A stretch of DNA of 64,000 bases from Ramazzottius varieornatus (taxonomy: Eukaryota > Tardigrada > Eutardigrada > Parachela > Ramazzottiidae). The first letter of the stretch is position 1; each line of letters begins with the position of its first letter. A model generated the notes under the pieces. The model was given only the letters and a program-made list of their open reading frames with translations, was not told where the DNA came from and did not search any database. Both the position numbers and the translations under genes were made by a program. Below, one piece after another: positions 50,492 to 60,521 of this stretch. The stretch is from positions 617,648-681,647 of the forward strand of contig BDGG01000008.1 of assembly GCA_001949185.1 (NCBI GenBank), in the 5' to 3' direction.

Positions 50492-52124
50492 TTAGGCTTT
50501 GGCAGTTGGATAGATATCCCCTAAGACACGAATTCCGTCCTTATCCACCTTGTGTATCTTGAACTTCGGGATGTTGAGAATGAAACGCTTATACAACTGA
50601 AAAGCAACACATACACCGTCAGGTCGTCATTCTCTGTACGGAGTATTAGGGAAATCTAGGACGATCGAAGTACCTCGTTGATGCAGAACTGAAGAAGTTG
50701 AATTCCTTCTTCCTGGGTCATGTCTGGTCGGTAATGTTTGTCCAGCAGACCAAACGTGAAGGATGCGGCATATCCATGTACAGCGAACGGCATCTTGGCT
50801 AACGTACCCATGTAGTCGATGTAGAACAAGGAAGGACCTTCAATTATGTCGTGTCCAGCCAACAACATGTTCACCTGGTACGGCGTCTGTAAAACACAAA
50901 TATGGATTTCGCACAGCCGGAAACGCTGTTTTAATATCACTTCGTACTCGGCTTCGAAGAAATTCAGCAATCTGTGCCCGAACGAAGTAGGCAGCTGCTG
51001 ATGGCGACAGATCGTAACCATGTCGCATCCGGTACAGTTTCAGGTTCTTCTCCACGTACTCGCCGAACTGCTCCGTGTCTCCGGACTCGCCATTGGTCAA
51101 TAGAAGCAGCTTTTCACCCAGCTGGTAGGTCTTGTCGGTGTCTGCAAACAGAAAGAAAGATGGTCAGCCTTACGTAGCAACCTTCATTCGATGATAACTC
51201 TTCTGCGTGATCATTTTAAGATGGCTCTAGCCTACTACAAACTCCTAGACACCGGAAGTGACTTCGTTCAAAAGATTCTCGAGCTACAGAACAAACTCAT
51301 TTTAGAGATCAAGCTTGAGAATGCGGCCGCCACGAAGATTCAATGTGCTTGGCGCCGTTATAAAGCTTGGACGATGGTCCAATACTGGCAACAGTGCGCT
51401 AAAACCATCCAGAAGCTATGGAAAGGTTACGAAGCCCGGAAGAAGTTGCGCCAGATGAAGATCAAACGGGAACACCAGAAGCTCATCGCAAATCTTGACA
51501 AGCACGCCACTGTCATCCAGTCAGCTTGGAGAGGATACTCCACGCGAAAGAACATCCTCGACTTCTGTGCCCGGAAACGCTATCTAACCGAACTAGCTAT
51601 CACTAACGATCGTGTTCAAACTGCCATGCGAGCACACTATCAGGAGAGCGAGAGAAGCCAAGCTGAGCAACTACGGAGTAAGTGCGAAGCTGCGGCTGAA
51701 AAGGCTCTAGAGAAGATGCACGTCCAGCTTAGTACGACAGTCCATCCTGGAGTGCTGGCGAAGAACGTACGGCTGGAAGACGCGGTGAAGGAGCAAGTAC
51801 GGAAACAGCTTCGAAGTGATCCAACCATTTTAGCTGCACTCGCTCCACCGGAGCATCCAACGTTATATGGGAAGAGTGCTGCGGAGCGCCATCAGCCTCC
51901 CTCGAAAGATAAGGTTAGGAATGAGCGACGGCCGGTCCGGGAGCACGTGTGCAGCGACCATCATTGATCCGATCTTAGCTGAGCCTTTTAGAACAATTGG
52001 GTTAGTGGGGAGATAGCGAGATGTTCTTACCTTGATGGAGTGAGATGATGCTGAACGCTGTCACGGTGTCGGCTGCGACCAGGACGAAATCCTTGAACTG
52101 AATCCCAAACAGACACTCTCCCAT
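50492..52124 (-). CDS. PSMB2: Proteasome subunit beta type-2 (beta 4)
   Basis: Four exons from 52124 down (52031-52124, 50948-51141, 50674-50886, 50492-50596) give exactly 201 codons, the same length as the human protein. Motifs fit the non-catalytic beta 4 subunit: start MGECLFGIQFKDFVLVAADT lacks a propeptide and N-terminal Thr; EKLLLLTNGESGDTEQF, LYRMRHGYDLSPSAAA and TPYQVNMLLAGHD are conserved. It is a structural subunit of the 20S core. The frame is open upstream of the chosen Met, but family length selects 52124. The first intron (51142-52030, 889 bp) is unusually long for this window and contains an IQ-motif gene on the opposite strand. Confidence 0.95.
51191..51967 (+). CDS. Intronless IQ-motif protein nested in PSMB2 intron
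   Basis: A single 258-codon frame lies wholly within PSMB2 intron 1 on the opposite strand. It holds three IQ-type motifs: AATKIQCAWRRYKAW, KTIQKLWKGYEARKKL and TVIQSAWRGYSTRKNIL. These bind calmodulin or related EF-hand light chains. A charged helix and LSTTVHPGV follow, in an arrangement like SPATA17 of other animals, a sperm/cilium-linked IQ protein; this similarity is from memory and unproved. A second Met at 51221 is an alternative start. Absence of introns in an intron-rich neighbourhood suggests origin by retroposition. Confidence 0.7.
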   Translation: MITLLRDHFKMALAYYKLLDTGSDFVQKILELQNKLILEIKLENAAATKIQCAWRRYKAWTMVQYWQQCAKTIQKLWKGYEARKKLRQMKIKREHQKLIANLDKHATVIQSAWRGYSTRKNILDFCARKRYLTELAITNDRVQTAMRAHYQESERSQAEQLRSKCEAAAEKALEKMHVQLSTTVHPGVLAKNVRLEDAVKEQVRKQLRSDPTILAALAPPEHPTLYGKSAAERHQPPSKDKVRNERRPVREHVCSDHH

Positions 52125-52797
52125 CTTGGCACTGCGGTCTTTGCTCCTGTGGATATTTTGTCTAGAAGCCCCGAGTCCAAGCTCACAACTGGACCAATCC
52201 AACAGAGAAAACTGTGCTCCAGAAAACGTGGAATAAAGTGTGATGTGTGCTACTGTAGCAGAGTGATCACTCTGGTGCTAGCGTGTGTTCTCGTTTTCGT
52301 GCTGCGTCATGCTTACCTCACCTAGACAGATAACCTGACACGATACAACACGTTGTGCACAACATGTCTGGTTGATCGACGAGGTCTCGGTCGATGTCTC
52401 GAGGAGTGCGGATTGACTGCAGAAGTCCCGCCGTGGGCGGGGGCGGTGGAGATGCTGCGATCAGCGATCCCACGAACCCTGCGCCTTATGACCAGGAGAG
52501 TATGATCTCCGTTATTTAGAAAAGGTACAGTACTGTACGATAAGTTCAGACTTGGTAGATTGAACCCTTACCCTCGTACGAACCGCAGTCCGACGGAATT
52601 AGCGACAGAAAGGTCTCTTTCATTAGTAGGTATACTTTCAGATTCATCATTTTTTTATCCAGTCAAACGCTTGTAAAGAACTGAAGAAGAAAAGACACAC
52701 TTTCCCAGTTAAGACAAAAATAACGCGTCAATCTGTACATTTGACAATCTATTCGCGAAGGCTCGCACCAGAATCCACCTGTCCATGTTCACACCCA
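52125..52797. other. Spacer between PSMB2 and COPS6
   Basis: PSMB2 promoter side and COPS6 3' flank. A GC-rich ggcgggggcggtgg tract at about 52436-52449 could be an Sp-type promoter element. No gene is seen. Confidence 0.35.
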
Positions 52798-54526
52798 TCA
52801 CGGTTCGTGGACGTCGCCTTTCGAATGCTCACCAAAAGAACTACCAGTGCTCTTTGAATCAGTATCAGCATCCGACTTGCCGAAGCTGAAGAGCTTCATC
52901 CCCTTCGATCGAGAGCTCGATGGCTTGGGTCCATCGCGTCGTAGACCTTTGTTCTGTCCCGAAAAGAAACCTCCCGGTCCGCGATGGGGAAACCCTCCTG
53001 GTCCTCCCATGGCCCTCATCATCTTCTGCTGTCCGCGACGGTCGATCACCACAACGTTCTTTCGAATGAAGTCTATCATACCTTCGACAGTCTGAGCGTA
53101 GATCCCGACTGACGAAGTCATGATGGCTTGCAGGCGCATCTACGCGAAGTAAAGTTATCAAGTGCCTAATGAACACGTTATATTTTCCAGCTGAGATGGC
53201 TGGACTTACGACACTGTACTTTTCTTTCTGTTCATCGCTATCCAGGCTTTCCAAAAGGTCGATAATACGCTTCAGCTCAATGAGGATTTCGTTGTCCGGT
53301 GGCAGTGTTCCAGCTTCAACCGCCCGGACGTACTGACAAATCACAGAAAGACGTTCCTGGAGCATACGCACGGCGCTGGTCATGGAGCGCATACTGATCT
53401 GATACTCGTTCTCCCCAGTAGCTGATTCTGCAGTCTCGGTGTCTGCTTTCGTGGCAATGTGGTTTACACCAACCTGCTCTGAGTCTTCGAAGACCATATT
53501 GTACTCAACAGGAATAAACTTGACTTTTGGCTGAAACGACAATAAAAATTGGCTTTACGATCTTCAGCTCTACGACAAAGGTTTTAGATACTGTCACACC
53601 TCTCCCGAGACGAACTCGATGATCGATTCGAAGAGATCCGCAGGGAAGGCGTCCGGCTTGCCAGGTCTAGTTTTGAGGAGGAACGGATTTTGCGACACTT
53701 CCCAAAACTACAATGATAAATTTTCCATCACCCACACTGTAGAAACCGAGTTGAAATGAACGAAAAGTTTAGAAAATTCTCTGATACTTGATTTTGTAGA
53801 TCGAGGTCGTTCATGGTGAGGTATTCGTCCGAAACGCAATACCAACCGATGTAGTCGAGATCAGGGAAGATCTGTTTGACTGTTAGAAACAAAGGGATGG
53901 TGTTCGCCTGTCAGTCCAGTTCATCACAACCAAACTTACACTGCACTTCCTTCATTAGCCAGTACGTCTTGTCCAGCTCAAGCCTCTTTCCAATCACATC
54001 CACCTTGATCTCAAACGCAAAGCAAATCTCCGTCTTTGATCCATCTTGTCGTCCAAGCAGTGCTCCATATACTGCACAGAACAGAAATTATTATTGTGTT
54101 TCATAGTGGAAGTCAACAGATCATGCTTATCATTCCCATCAGCAACTTCTCACCTTGTAACTTGCCAGCGTGCTGTGCCACATTCCGGTGATAGTGATCG
54201 GCTATGTGGAGAAAGACAACGGGATGAACATCCACCTGCGTTGTGGCATTATTTGTCCCACTGGCTAGCAGAACGGCGGCATCGGCTTCGGATAACGGGC
54301 AGCGTTTGGATCCTTGCGCGAAGCTCAAACTCGTCATCTTGGAAGGTAGCTTATTGATCAAGGCACGCCCAACCGTAATCCCAGCTTCTATCCGAGCAAC
54401 GGAAGATCCTGTGAGCGCTTCAACTCTCTCGGAGTCTCTCCCGAATGAACTTGTCTTTGACTCTCTGATCCTGTTCTGCGGTCCGTACTCGTTCGCTGCT
54501 CGTTCGCGGCCCCGGGGCCATGGCAC
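52798..54526 (-). CDS. COPS6: COP9 signalosome subunit 6 with Gly-rich tail
   Basis: Six exons from 54526 down (54154-54526, 53940-54071, 53788-53879, 53600-53707, 53210-53530, 52798-53139) join in phase to 455 codons. The MPN domain starts at VDVHPVVFLHIADHYHR and continues VYGALLGRQDGSKTE and FKQIFPDLDYIGWY; the JAMM metalloprotease His/Asp residues are absent, as in all CSN6. The helical C-terminal half (MTSAVRMLQERLSVICQYV, VVVIDRRGQQKMMRAMGG) matches CSN6. The CSN deneddylates cullins. Two oddities: a long N-terminal lead of about 75 residues (the real start may be Met in MTSLSFAQ) and an extra C-terminal Gly/Pro/Ser/Lys-rich tail of about 70 residues beyond the usual end. Confidence 0.9.
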
Positions 54527-55134
54527 GCACCATGATTACGCCCAGCGTTAGACGGGGATTTTCGCAGTGAATTTCCAGCCTAATACAGTATCGAATTTTA
54601 CGGAGCTGTAACATGCGACCCGCCTAGATCTGGATCCAATGAGGAATTTGTCATCAGTGCGCAGATTCTGCCTTTACTAAGTGGTGAACCCGTGTTCGAA
54701 CGACGCTTAGAGTGCATTTTTAAAGACGAAAAAGATTCTGATTGATTGACCTGCGTTCCTGAGTTGGAATGTTGCGCAGCCGTTCTGTGTTTTCGGTAAT
54801 TCCCATTAATTCGCTGCGAAAATGCCTCGTCCAAAGCTGATTACGCCGAGCCAGTGTTCGGCAGGTAAACATTTCGTGCTACTGTATGCTCTCCCGAAAT
54901 TCATGTACGTCACTGATTCAGACTGTTATGGTCACCGTATGAGAACTCTTTCTCTAGTTTTACGCTCTGAATGGAGTAACGTACGTGAATTTGGGGAGAG
55001 TATACAGTACTCATCATGGTATCATGGTAAAGACCCGAAATGGTTCGGATGGATGAGATTCAATCGGGGCACCGGAATGTTCACCTGCCAAACACTGCGC
55101 CAAGCAGTAGTGATGTTCTAATATGGGTTAATGC
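54527..55134. other. Spacer left of the transposon-rich end
   Basis: COPS6 promoter side. A plus-strand ATG at 54822 followed by 14 codons and a gtaaac donor could be a first exon, but no partner exon was found. Confidence 0.3.
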
Positions 55135-55258
55135 AGTGTTGTTCCGATACGACAGCGGAACTAATTCGAATCCGGTCGCCCATGTTAAGTCCATGGCTAC
55201 AACGGGCCATATCGGAATTGAATTCTGCATTAAAATACATTGTATCGGAGCAACACTG
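55135..55258. mobile_element. hAT-type MITE, 124 bp, with 8-bp target duplication
   Basis: Inverted ends CAGTGTTGTTCCGATAC (from 55135) and GTATCGGAGCAACACTG (to 55258), one mismatch. The flanks carry a perfect direct repeat GGTTAATG at 55127-55134 and 55259-55266. CAGTG-type ends with an 8-bp duplication mark a hAT element. The ends resemble but are not identical to those of the 3388-4130 element. Confidence 0.88.
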
Positions 55259-55872
55259 GGTTAATGAGATCTAATATAATAAAAATAAATATCCGCCGCC
55301 CATCAAAGTTCTAATAAGTAACCACTACTATAGTAAAGCGTCTACCTGATTTAATAAAATATTAGTAGAACTTTCGGGGGTTTGTTAATAAACTATATTT
55401 AATATCGGAGAGCTCGACGGAAGATGTGAAATAAGAATCACAACCATCAGACCAGCAAAAATACTGTAGTACAGCTTGCACCCTGCACCTGCACACTGCA
55501 AGATGGCCGTTTGAACTCTCAGACTGTATGCAGGTGCACGATGTTAAAGGGTATTTTTTTTGCAGTAGCCCTACTGTGCTGCTGTAGAGGCATCATTACG
55601 GCATCATTATGGCGCACTTTATAAGGCGTGGTCGCACACCGAGAAACCAACGCACACGCATCAAAGCTCAGCAAATCAACCAGTTTTTCGAATCAGCGGT
55701 GGCGTTACCCGTATTAAAACATATTTTACGATAGATGATGGACAACTTAACAATAATGAAATATCGCACTTCCGGTTTCAACTACTAAAATATAAATATT
55801 GGAATGCGGTGCCCAATTCTGTTTACCAAATATTATTAAATACAGCAGATGCCCAAACCATCTACTATCATC

Positions 55873-57640
55873 TGCTTTGATGCAAGAACGCGAACGCAAA
55901 ACAAAGAAAGCGCATTTCGCATTTTGCAACGCCACCCAATTGTAGGAACTTCTATTGAAGTGCAATATTTCTTGTGCCATAACTCGATATATTTCTAATG
56001 CGCGGCTGTGGAAATATTTTAAAACACTATTTTAGCCGACTCAGCGTCAATAAATCATTCGAACGCACAATACATTTTAGCCGTGGCTAAAAGTATTTAA
56101 GCTGCTTTAGTTTTAGCCACGGCCAAGAACGGCTAAAGCGTCATATCTAGCTTCGTCGAGCGTTCTATAATTCTGATGGAATCAAACTTTTCAAGAGTAG
56201 CTGTGTATCACTGTAGACATTTGATAGGTAACTCAAAGTGTGTCCATAATTTCTTCTCCGCGAACAAATCAGGAACCTTTCATGGGTCGCCGCTCCGGCG
56301 GTCATCAAAGCGGTTTTCTCAAGCACTCTTGATAAAATACGAATCAAATACTCAGTGCTTCACACAGTCAGCCAGTGCTGAGTCCTTACTGGTTGTATAG
56401 TGAACTATTTGACCATCCAGTACAACTCGCATTTCAAACGCGTCTTCGAAGCCACACCACAAATTTCTCGCCAGCGAAAAACAGAGGAAGCACACCGGAC
56501 TTTTTCCGAAATATTTGCGCCTTGAAAACAAGGTCAATGATAACTTTGTTCGGTGCTTTCGTAGACTATCCAAACCGGAATATTGATCACAAATTTCCAG
56601 CCAAGACGTTGTACCACGGTAAGACGGTTTTATGCTAATGTCGATTTTGTGAACTGTTAGACGCGACGTCGCGCTAGTGTGGAGTCGGGAATTCTGATGC
56701 AACTAGCAAACGAGAGTCGCGGTTTCGGCAAAACTCCGCATATGATGGGCCCAGCGGTAGCGCTGTCGTTTCATTTAACAGAAAACTCGATTTTGCTACC
56801 GCCGTCCATAGCTTTTGAAATTTCGTCACTTTTAAGTACCATTTGGAATACTCTGCATCTCCGTTTTAGTTACTAAAACCAGAGTCGCAGTGTTTGCGCA
56901 GTCCTGTAGTTTATTCATGTCACTAGCATAAAACGTATTTGTCGAATTTGTCGACCCCATGGCATTGTCACAGAACGATTTGATTTGAGCAGCTTGTTTC
57001 AGTTTCTCAAGAAAGCGAGGACGGGCCACACTTATGGACAGTCATCAGTCTGAATCTGGCCTGACGGTTCGCGCGGTTTCATGCAAGCGAGGGTTTTATA
57101 TTAAGACCTGAAAATATAGGTGTCGAGTCAGGAATCGGTGATACGTAGAGCTACCTGTCCGCAGTGGTGCGTATCGTCCTTCAATTAACCTGGTCTGATA
57201 TTTGCTTCTGAACAGAAAAAAAACTACCGAATTACTGCGTCTGTCCTTGCGTAATCGAAGCACTGAAAATTTGAAAAGGATTCCCTGTTTCTGAAACTAG
57301 GGCGGTACACTAACACACCGCCCTGGGTAATTCCAGTAACTGGGACCGTCGAACTGATGTCTTTTATCAGTTTCGATATACTGACGTCACAGAGTACTCT
57401 TCGTGGCATTGCAGGATAGCACTGGCTGACGGTGTGTGACCGAGATGCGAGGGAATGCTACTCTCCAGGGTACAAATGAGGTGGTCAACTGGGAACCCTT
57501 GAAACAGACACCAGGAAGTTTTAGAACATGTGATTTTCGGGTCTGATGTCACGGAAAACCGGTAATCTAACCTATCACTTGTCCCCAGCGTTTCCATCCT
57601 GCCGTTCACACCCTGTTCTTCCGGGGTGGAAATTTCCACC
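55873..57640 (-). repeat. 1.6-kb dispersed repeat, copy B (inverted relative to copy A)
   Basis: The reverse complement of this segment matches 770-2400. Translations of the frames at 56832-57029, 56679-56876, 56352-56702 and 57224-57409 equal those of copy A. Copy B has about 130 bp extra at 56030-56160, a palindromic insertion absent from copy A. The copies lie about 54 kb apart in opposite orientation. Confidence 0.75.
56030..56155. mobile_element. Small palindromic insertion inside copy B
   Basis: This segment, absent from copy A, is built of ttttagccgtggctaaaa-type palindromes, with outer ends tattttagccg and cggctaaag in opposite orientation. It is best read as a young MITE nested in the repeat. 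Confidence 0.55.
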
Positions 57641-57819
57641 TCTTGCATGTCAGAATAGAGTTGCTGGAATTTTCAGTTGACTAGTGTGGGCGGAGCATAA
57701 CGGAGCGATTGGCCGCAGCTACGACATAGCCTGCACGCGTAGCCAGCTGGCTGTACGTACGTGCCAGATGGCTGCCATCGGGTAAGTGGGAAAATACCCC
57801 ATAGACGGTGTCAGCTGGC

Positions 57820-57870
57820 CTATAAAAGGCGGCACGCGATGCAAAAAAATTTTGTTGTCGTTTAGTCTCA
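57820..57870 (+). promoter_or_regulatory. Possible TATA-type core promoter
   Basis: A strong TATA box, tataaaagg at 57821, is followed about 45 bp later by ttagtctcac, which could hold the initiator. It lies about 520 bp before the transposase ATG and about 250 bp outside the element's left inverted repeat, so it may belong to the flanking repeat DNA instead. Confidence 0.3.
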
Positions 57871-58342
57871 CAGGCACCACATCAACAACGGAAGCATCCC
57901 CGTAAGTTGCGTGGGGCTCTGGTCAGCCATTATGACTGCCAGGCCATGCCTTAGTTTTCTGGACTTCGTCCAGTTATGGGCACGCGGACGGGGGGCAGAA
58001 ACGGCAATCCATGCGCGCAAGTGGCGTATAGCTGACGAGAGGATTTTTCCAATCCGCCGCCTCTGATCCTCAAACCGACATCACAGGTGGATAGAGAAGA
58101 GTTTTCTCTAGTCTGATCCGGAAACCTGGTCATATTTCCGTTCCTGGAATAAACTGCAGGAACCGGAAGTTACGTCAAAATTAGGGCGGTACTGTACATT
58201 GACCGAGGCACAATCAATAAGTTTGATTGACTCATAGTTGATTGGCCAAAATTGATTGTTCCTTCCATCATATGAGCTTGTCGCTGTCGCATGACGCATC
58301 TTTTGTTGATTCTCCCCTCTATAATCTTTCCACAACACTGCG

Positions 58343-60008
58343 ATGTACTCCATCAATCCCTTGAACGTGCTAAAGCTCCTGGAAGAGGAATACAAACTCC
58401 GGTATCAACCAGACGATGCGCCAAGCGGAGCGGACAAGCAGCTGAAAGACCTTATCAAAGGTAGGTATTTTTCCGAAGGTTCAGTGCAGAAGTAAGGGGG
58501 TTTGTTTCACCGGATTGTTGGAATATTCCAGATCTTATTGACATCAAAGTTGCTCGAAGCGACAGTCCTGTGCTGGAGGTTGAAGAGGACTTGCAGGGGA
58601 ACCTACAGCTCGACGGGCTAACGTTCGACGACTTTGAAAAGACGGCGGGTGATGCTAACCTGTTGAACGGTAGCGCCGAACTTTATTTCTTCGAAGATGA
58701 TCGCTTGAACGAGCCCGTTACAAGTGACACTGAACCTTCGTCCCACGAAATATTTGTTCCGCGACTCCCAGATCCAAGAGTTCCGTCAAGCCAAGCTGTC
58801 AATCTCGACTACAAGAAACGTGCTATTGATTACTGGTGTAACGCTACAGCAAAGAAACGGCGGAGCTTGTCTTCAGTCCGAAACCATTTCACAAAAGTTC
58901 GGGACGAACGACAGCTAAGAGACTGGAAGAAACAGCTAGCTGAAGGCGGATCCCGATTCGACAAATTGAAAGTCATTCGCTTGGAGACAGCAAAGCAGTA
59001 CTTCATGGCCAAGCAGAAGAGACAAGTAGTCAAGGATTTGGATCTTCAACGATGGGCGATAACCGCGAATAATGATGTGGATCTACCTGGTTTCACCGCT
59101 TCGCCGTACTGGGTGTCGAAATTCAAACGGTAATTGATATCGTGCAAGAATTTACTTATCGATTTAACGAAGGAAAATCTTCTGTATTTGAACGTCGGCA
59201 AACGGTTTCACCTGAATCGTCAGTTCACGTAGCGCACGTTACCGTACTCAATGAGTGACGGCGGCGCCACTTGAAAAAAACGACCTTTTCCAATTTGCTG
59301 GCAGTGTTCCGATGACATTTATGCTATTTTGGCAGGTACTACGGAATAGTTGATCGAAAGATAACGAAGTTCGTCACAAAGAAGTCCCTCGAAGCAGCTC
59401 CCCAAGTCAAGCAAAGTGCAGAAGAGTGTGTTGCGCTGGTCAGATCCAGAATAGCGGAGCACGGATTGGACTGTCTTTGGAACACGGATCAGTCGGGATT
59501 TGAATATGAGATGAGGCCCGGGAGAACTTTGGAGCAGAAAGGCGTGAAACACGCCGAGGCTATAACCCAGTCCGAAAATTCCATGACTCATTCCTATACT
59601 GTCATGATGACAATCTCTACCGGCACACGAAAGTTTCATCCTATTTTGTTCATCACCCTGAAAGAAGAAAAAGGAGTCTTTGGCCCAATCGTGTCGAAAA
59701 CGATGTTCAAAGCTGATAACCTGTACATCACTGCGTCGACATCGGGAAAAATGACGAAGAAGCTCTACCTGCAATGGTCCGAAAAAGTGTTGTTTCCGCA
59801 TATGGAAGACCGCTGTATCCTTCTGGCTGACCCCTGGAAGACGTTCACCGATCAGGACGCTGTTATCGAACTCAAGCCCGAAGAGCTGCAGTACGAGATG
59901 ATCACCATACCTCCCAAAGTTACTGGTAGTATCCAGCCGTTGGATGTTCTTTGCTTCCGGGTTGTACAAGGGATGTTTCAAAAAGATCTCAAATTTCGTG
60001 TTTGTTAA
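58343..60008 (+). CDS. Tc5/pogo-family (DDE superfamily 1) transposase
   Basis: Three exons (58343-58460, 58532-59129, 59336-60008) join in phase to about 462 codons. Exon 2 encodes a CENPB/Tc5-type helix-turn-helix DNA-binding region (VVKDLDLQRWAITANND, GFTASPYWVSKFKR continuing to RKITKFVTKKS). Exon 3 is the catalytic DDE domain: first Asp in LWNTDQSGFEYEM, second in ILLADPW, third in TGSIQPLDV. The frame then ends early at 60008. In another frame downstream (to about 60320) a conserved C-terminal stretch continues, with NCKNTVLLICGWCKGRLC, a likely zinc knuckle, interrupted by a stop near 60079. So the catalytic core looks intact but the tail is frame-broken; the element is probably recently dead. 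The 59130-59335 intron holds a short hairpin repeat. Confidence 0.88.
59228..59280. repeat. Short hairpin repeat, locus 5 (in transposase intron)
   Basis: Arms cgtagcgcacg and ggcggcgccacttg, followed by aaaaaaac: the same family as at 6500, here inserted into a transposon intron. Confidence 0.5.
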
Positions 60009-60521
60009 TGATATTCCCGTACATGTCCATCATAGGGACGTAATCCTAAAACTTCATTCCTTACTGTATCAGCAGTTTCAGTAACCCAGATTCGAGAACC
60101 TAATTGTACGTGCCTGGTTCAAGTCGCGATATACTGATGAACGGGTACAGTATGTGAACCCCGCAAGCTTCATGTTCAAGAAGCTGAATGGCCGCTGCAT
60201 TCATAATAACTGTAAGAATACTGTCCTTCTGATCTGTGGGTGGTGCAAAGGACGCCTCTGTTTTCACCATTTCTATGATGCTCATCATTTCTGTACCATC
60301 TACCTGCCTTAATGTTTTTCTGAATTTTCCACTAGATATCTTTACGAGGACGGAAGTAACAGGTTAACTTGTAGCGCCACCTGTGTTGGAATTTTGACGT
60401 AACTTCCGATTCCTGCAGTTTATTCCAGGAACGGAAATGTGACCAGGTTTCCGGTTCAGACTATAGAGAAAACTCTTCTCTATCCACCTGTGACGTTGCC
60501 TGTGATTTTTGCCTTATTTTT

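Larger units (their letters stand above)
58078..60495 (+). mobile_element. Tc5/pogo-like DNA transposon, about 2.4 kb
   Basis: Imperfect inverted repeats of about 105 bp lie at 58079-58182 and 60390-60494. They share cacaggtggatagagaagag, ggaaacctggtca and ttcctggaataaactgcagg, with about seven differences. They enclose a three-exon transposase gene. The exact outer ends and target duplication are not clear. Confidence 0.85.

Noticed and set aside
59319-59981. 220-codon minus-strand open frame
   Set aside because: Antisense to transposase exon 3, which carries the DDE catalytic residues.
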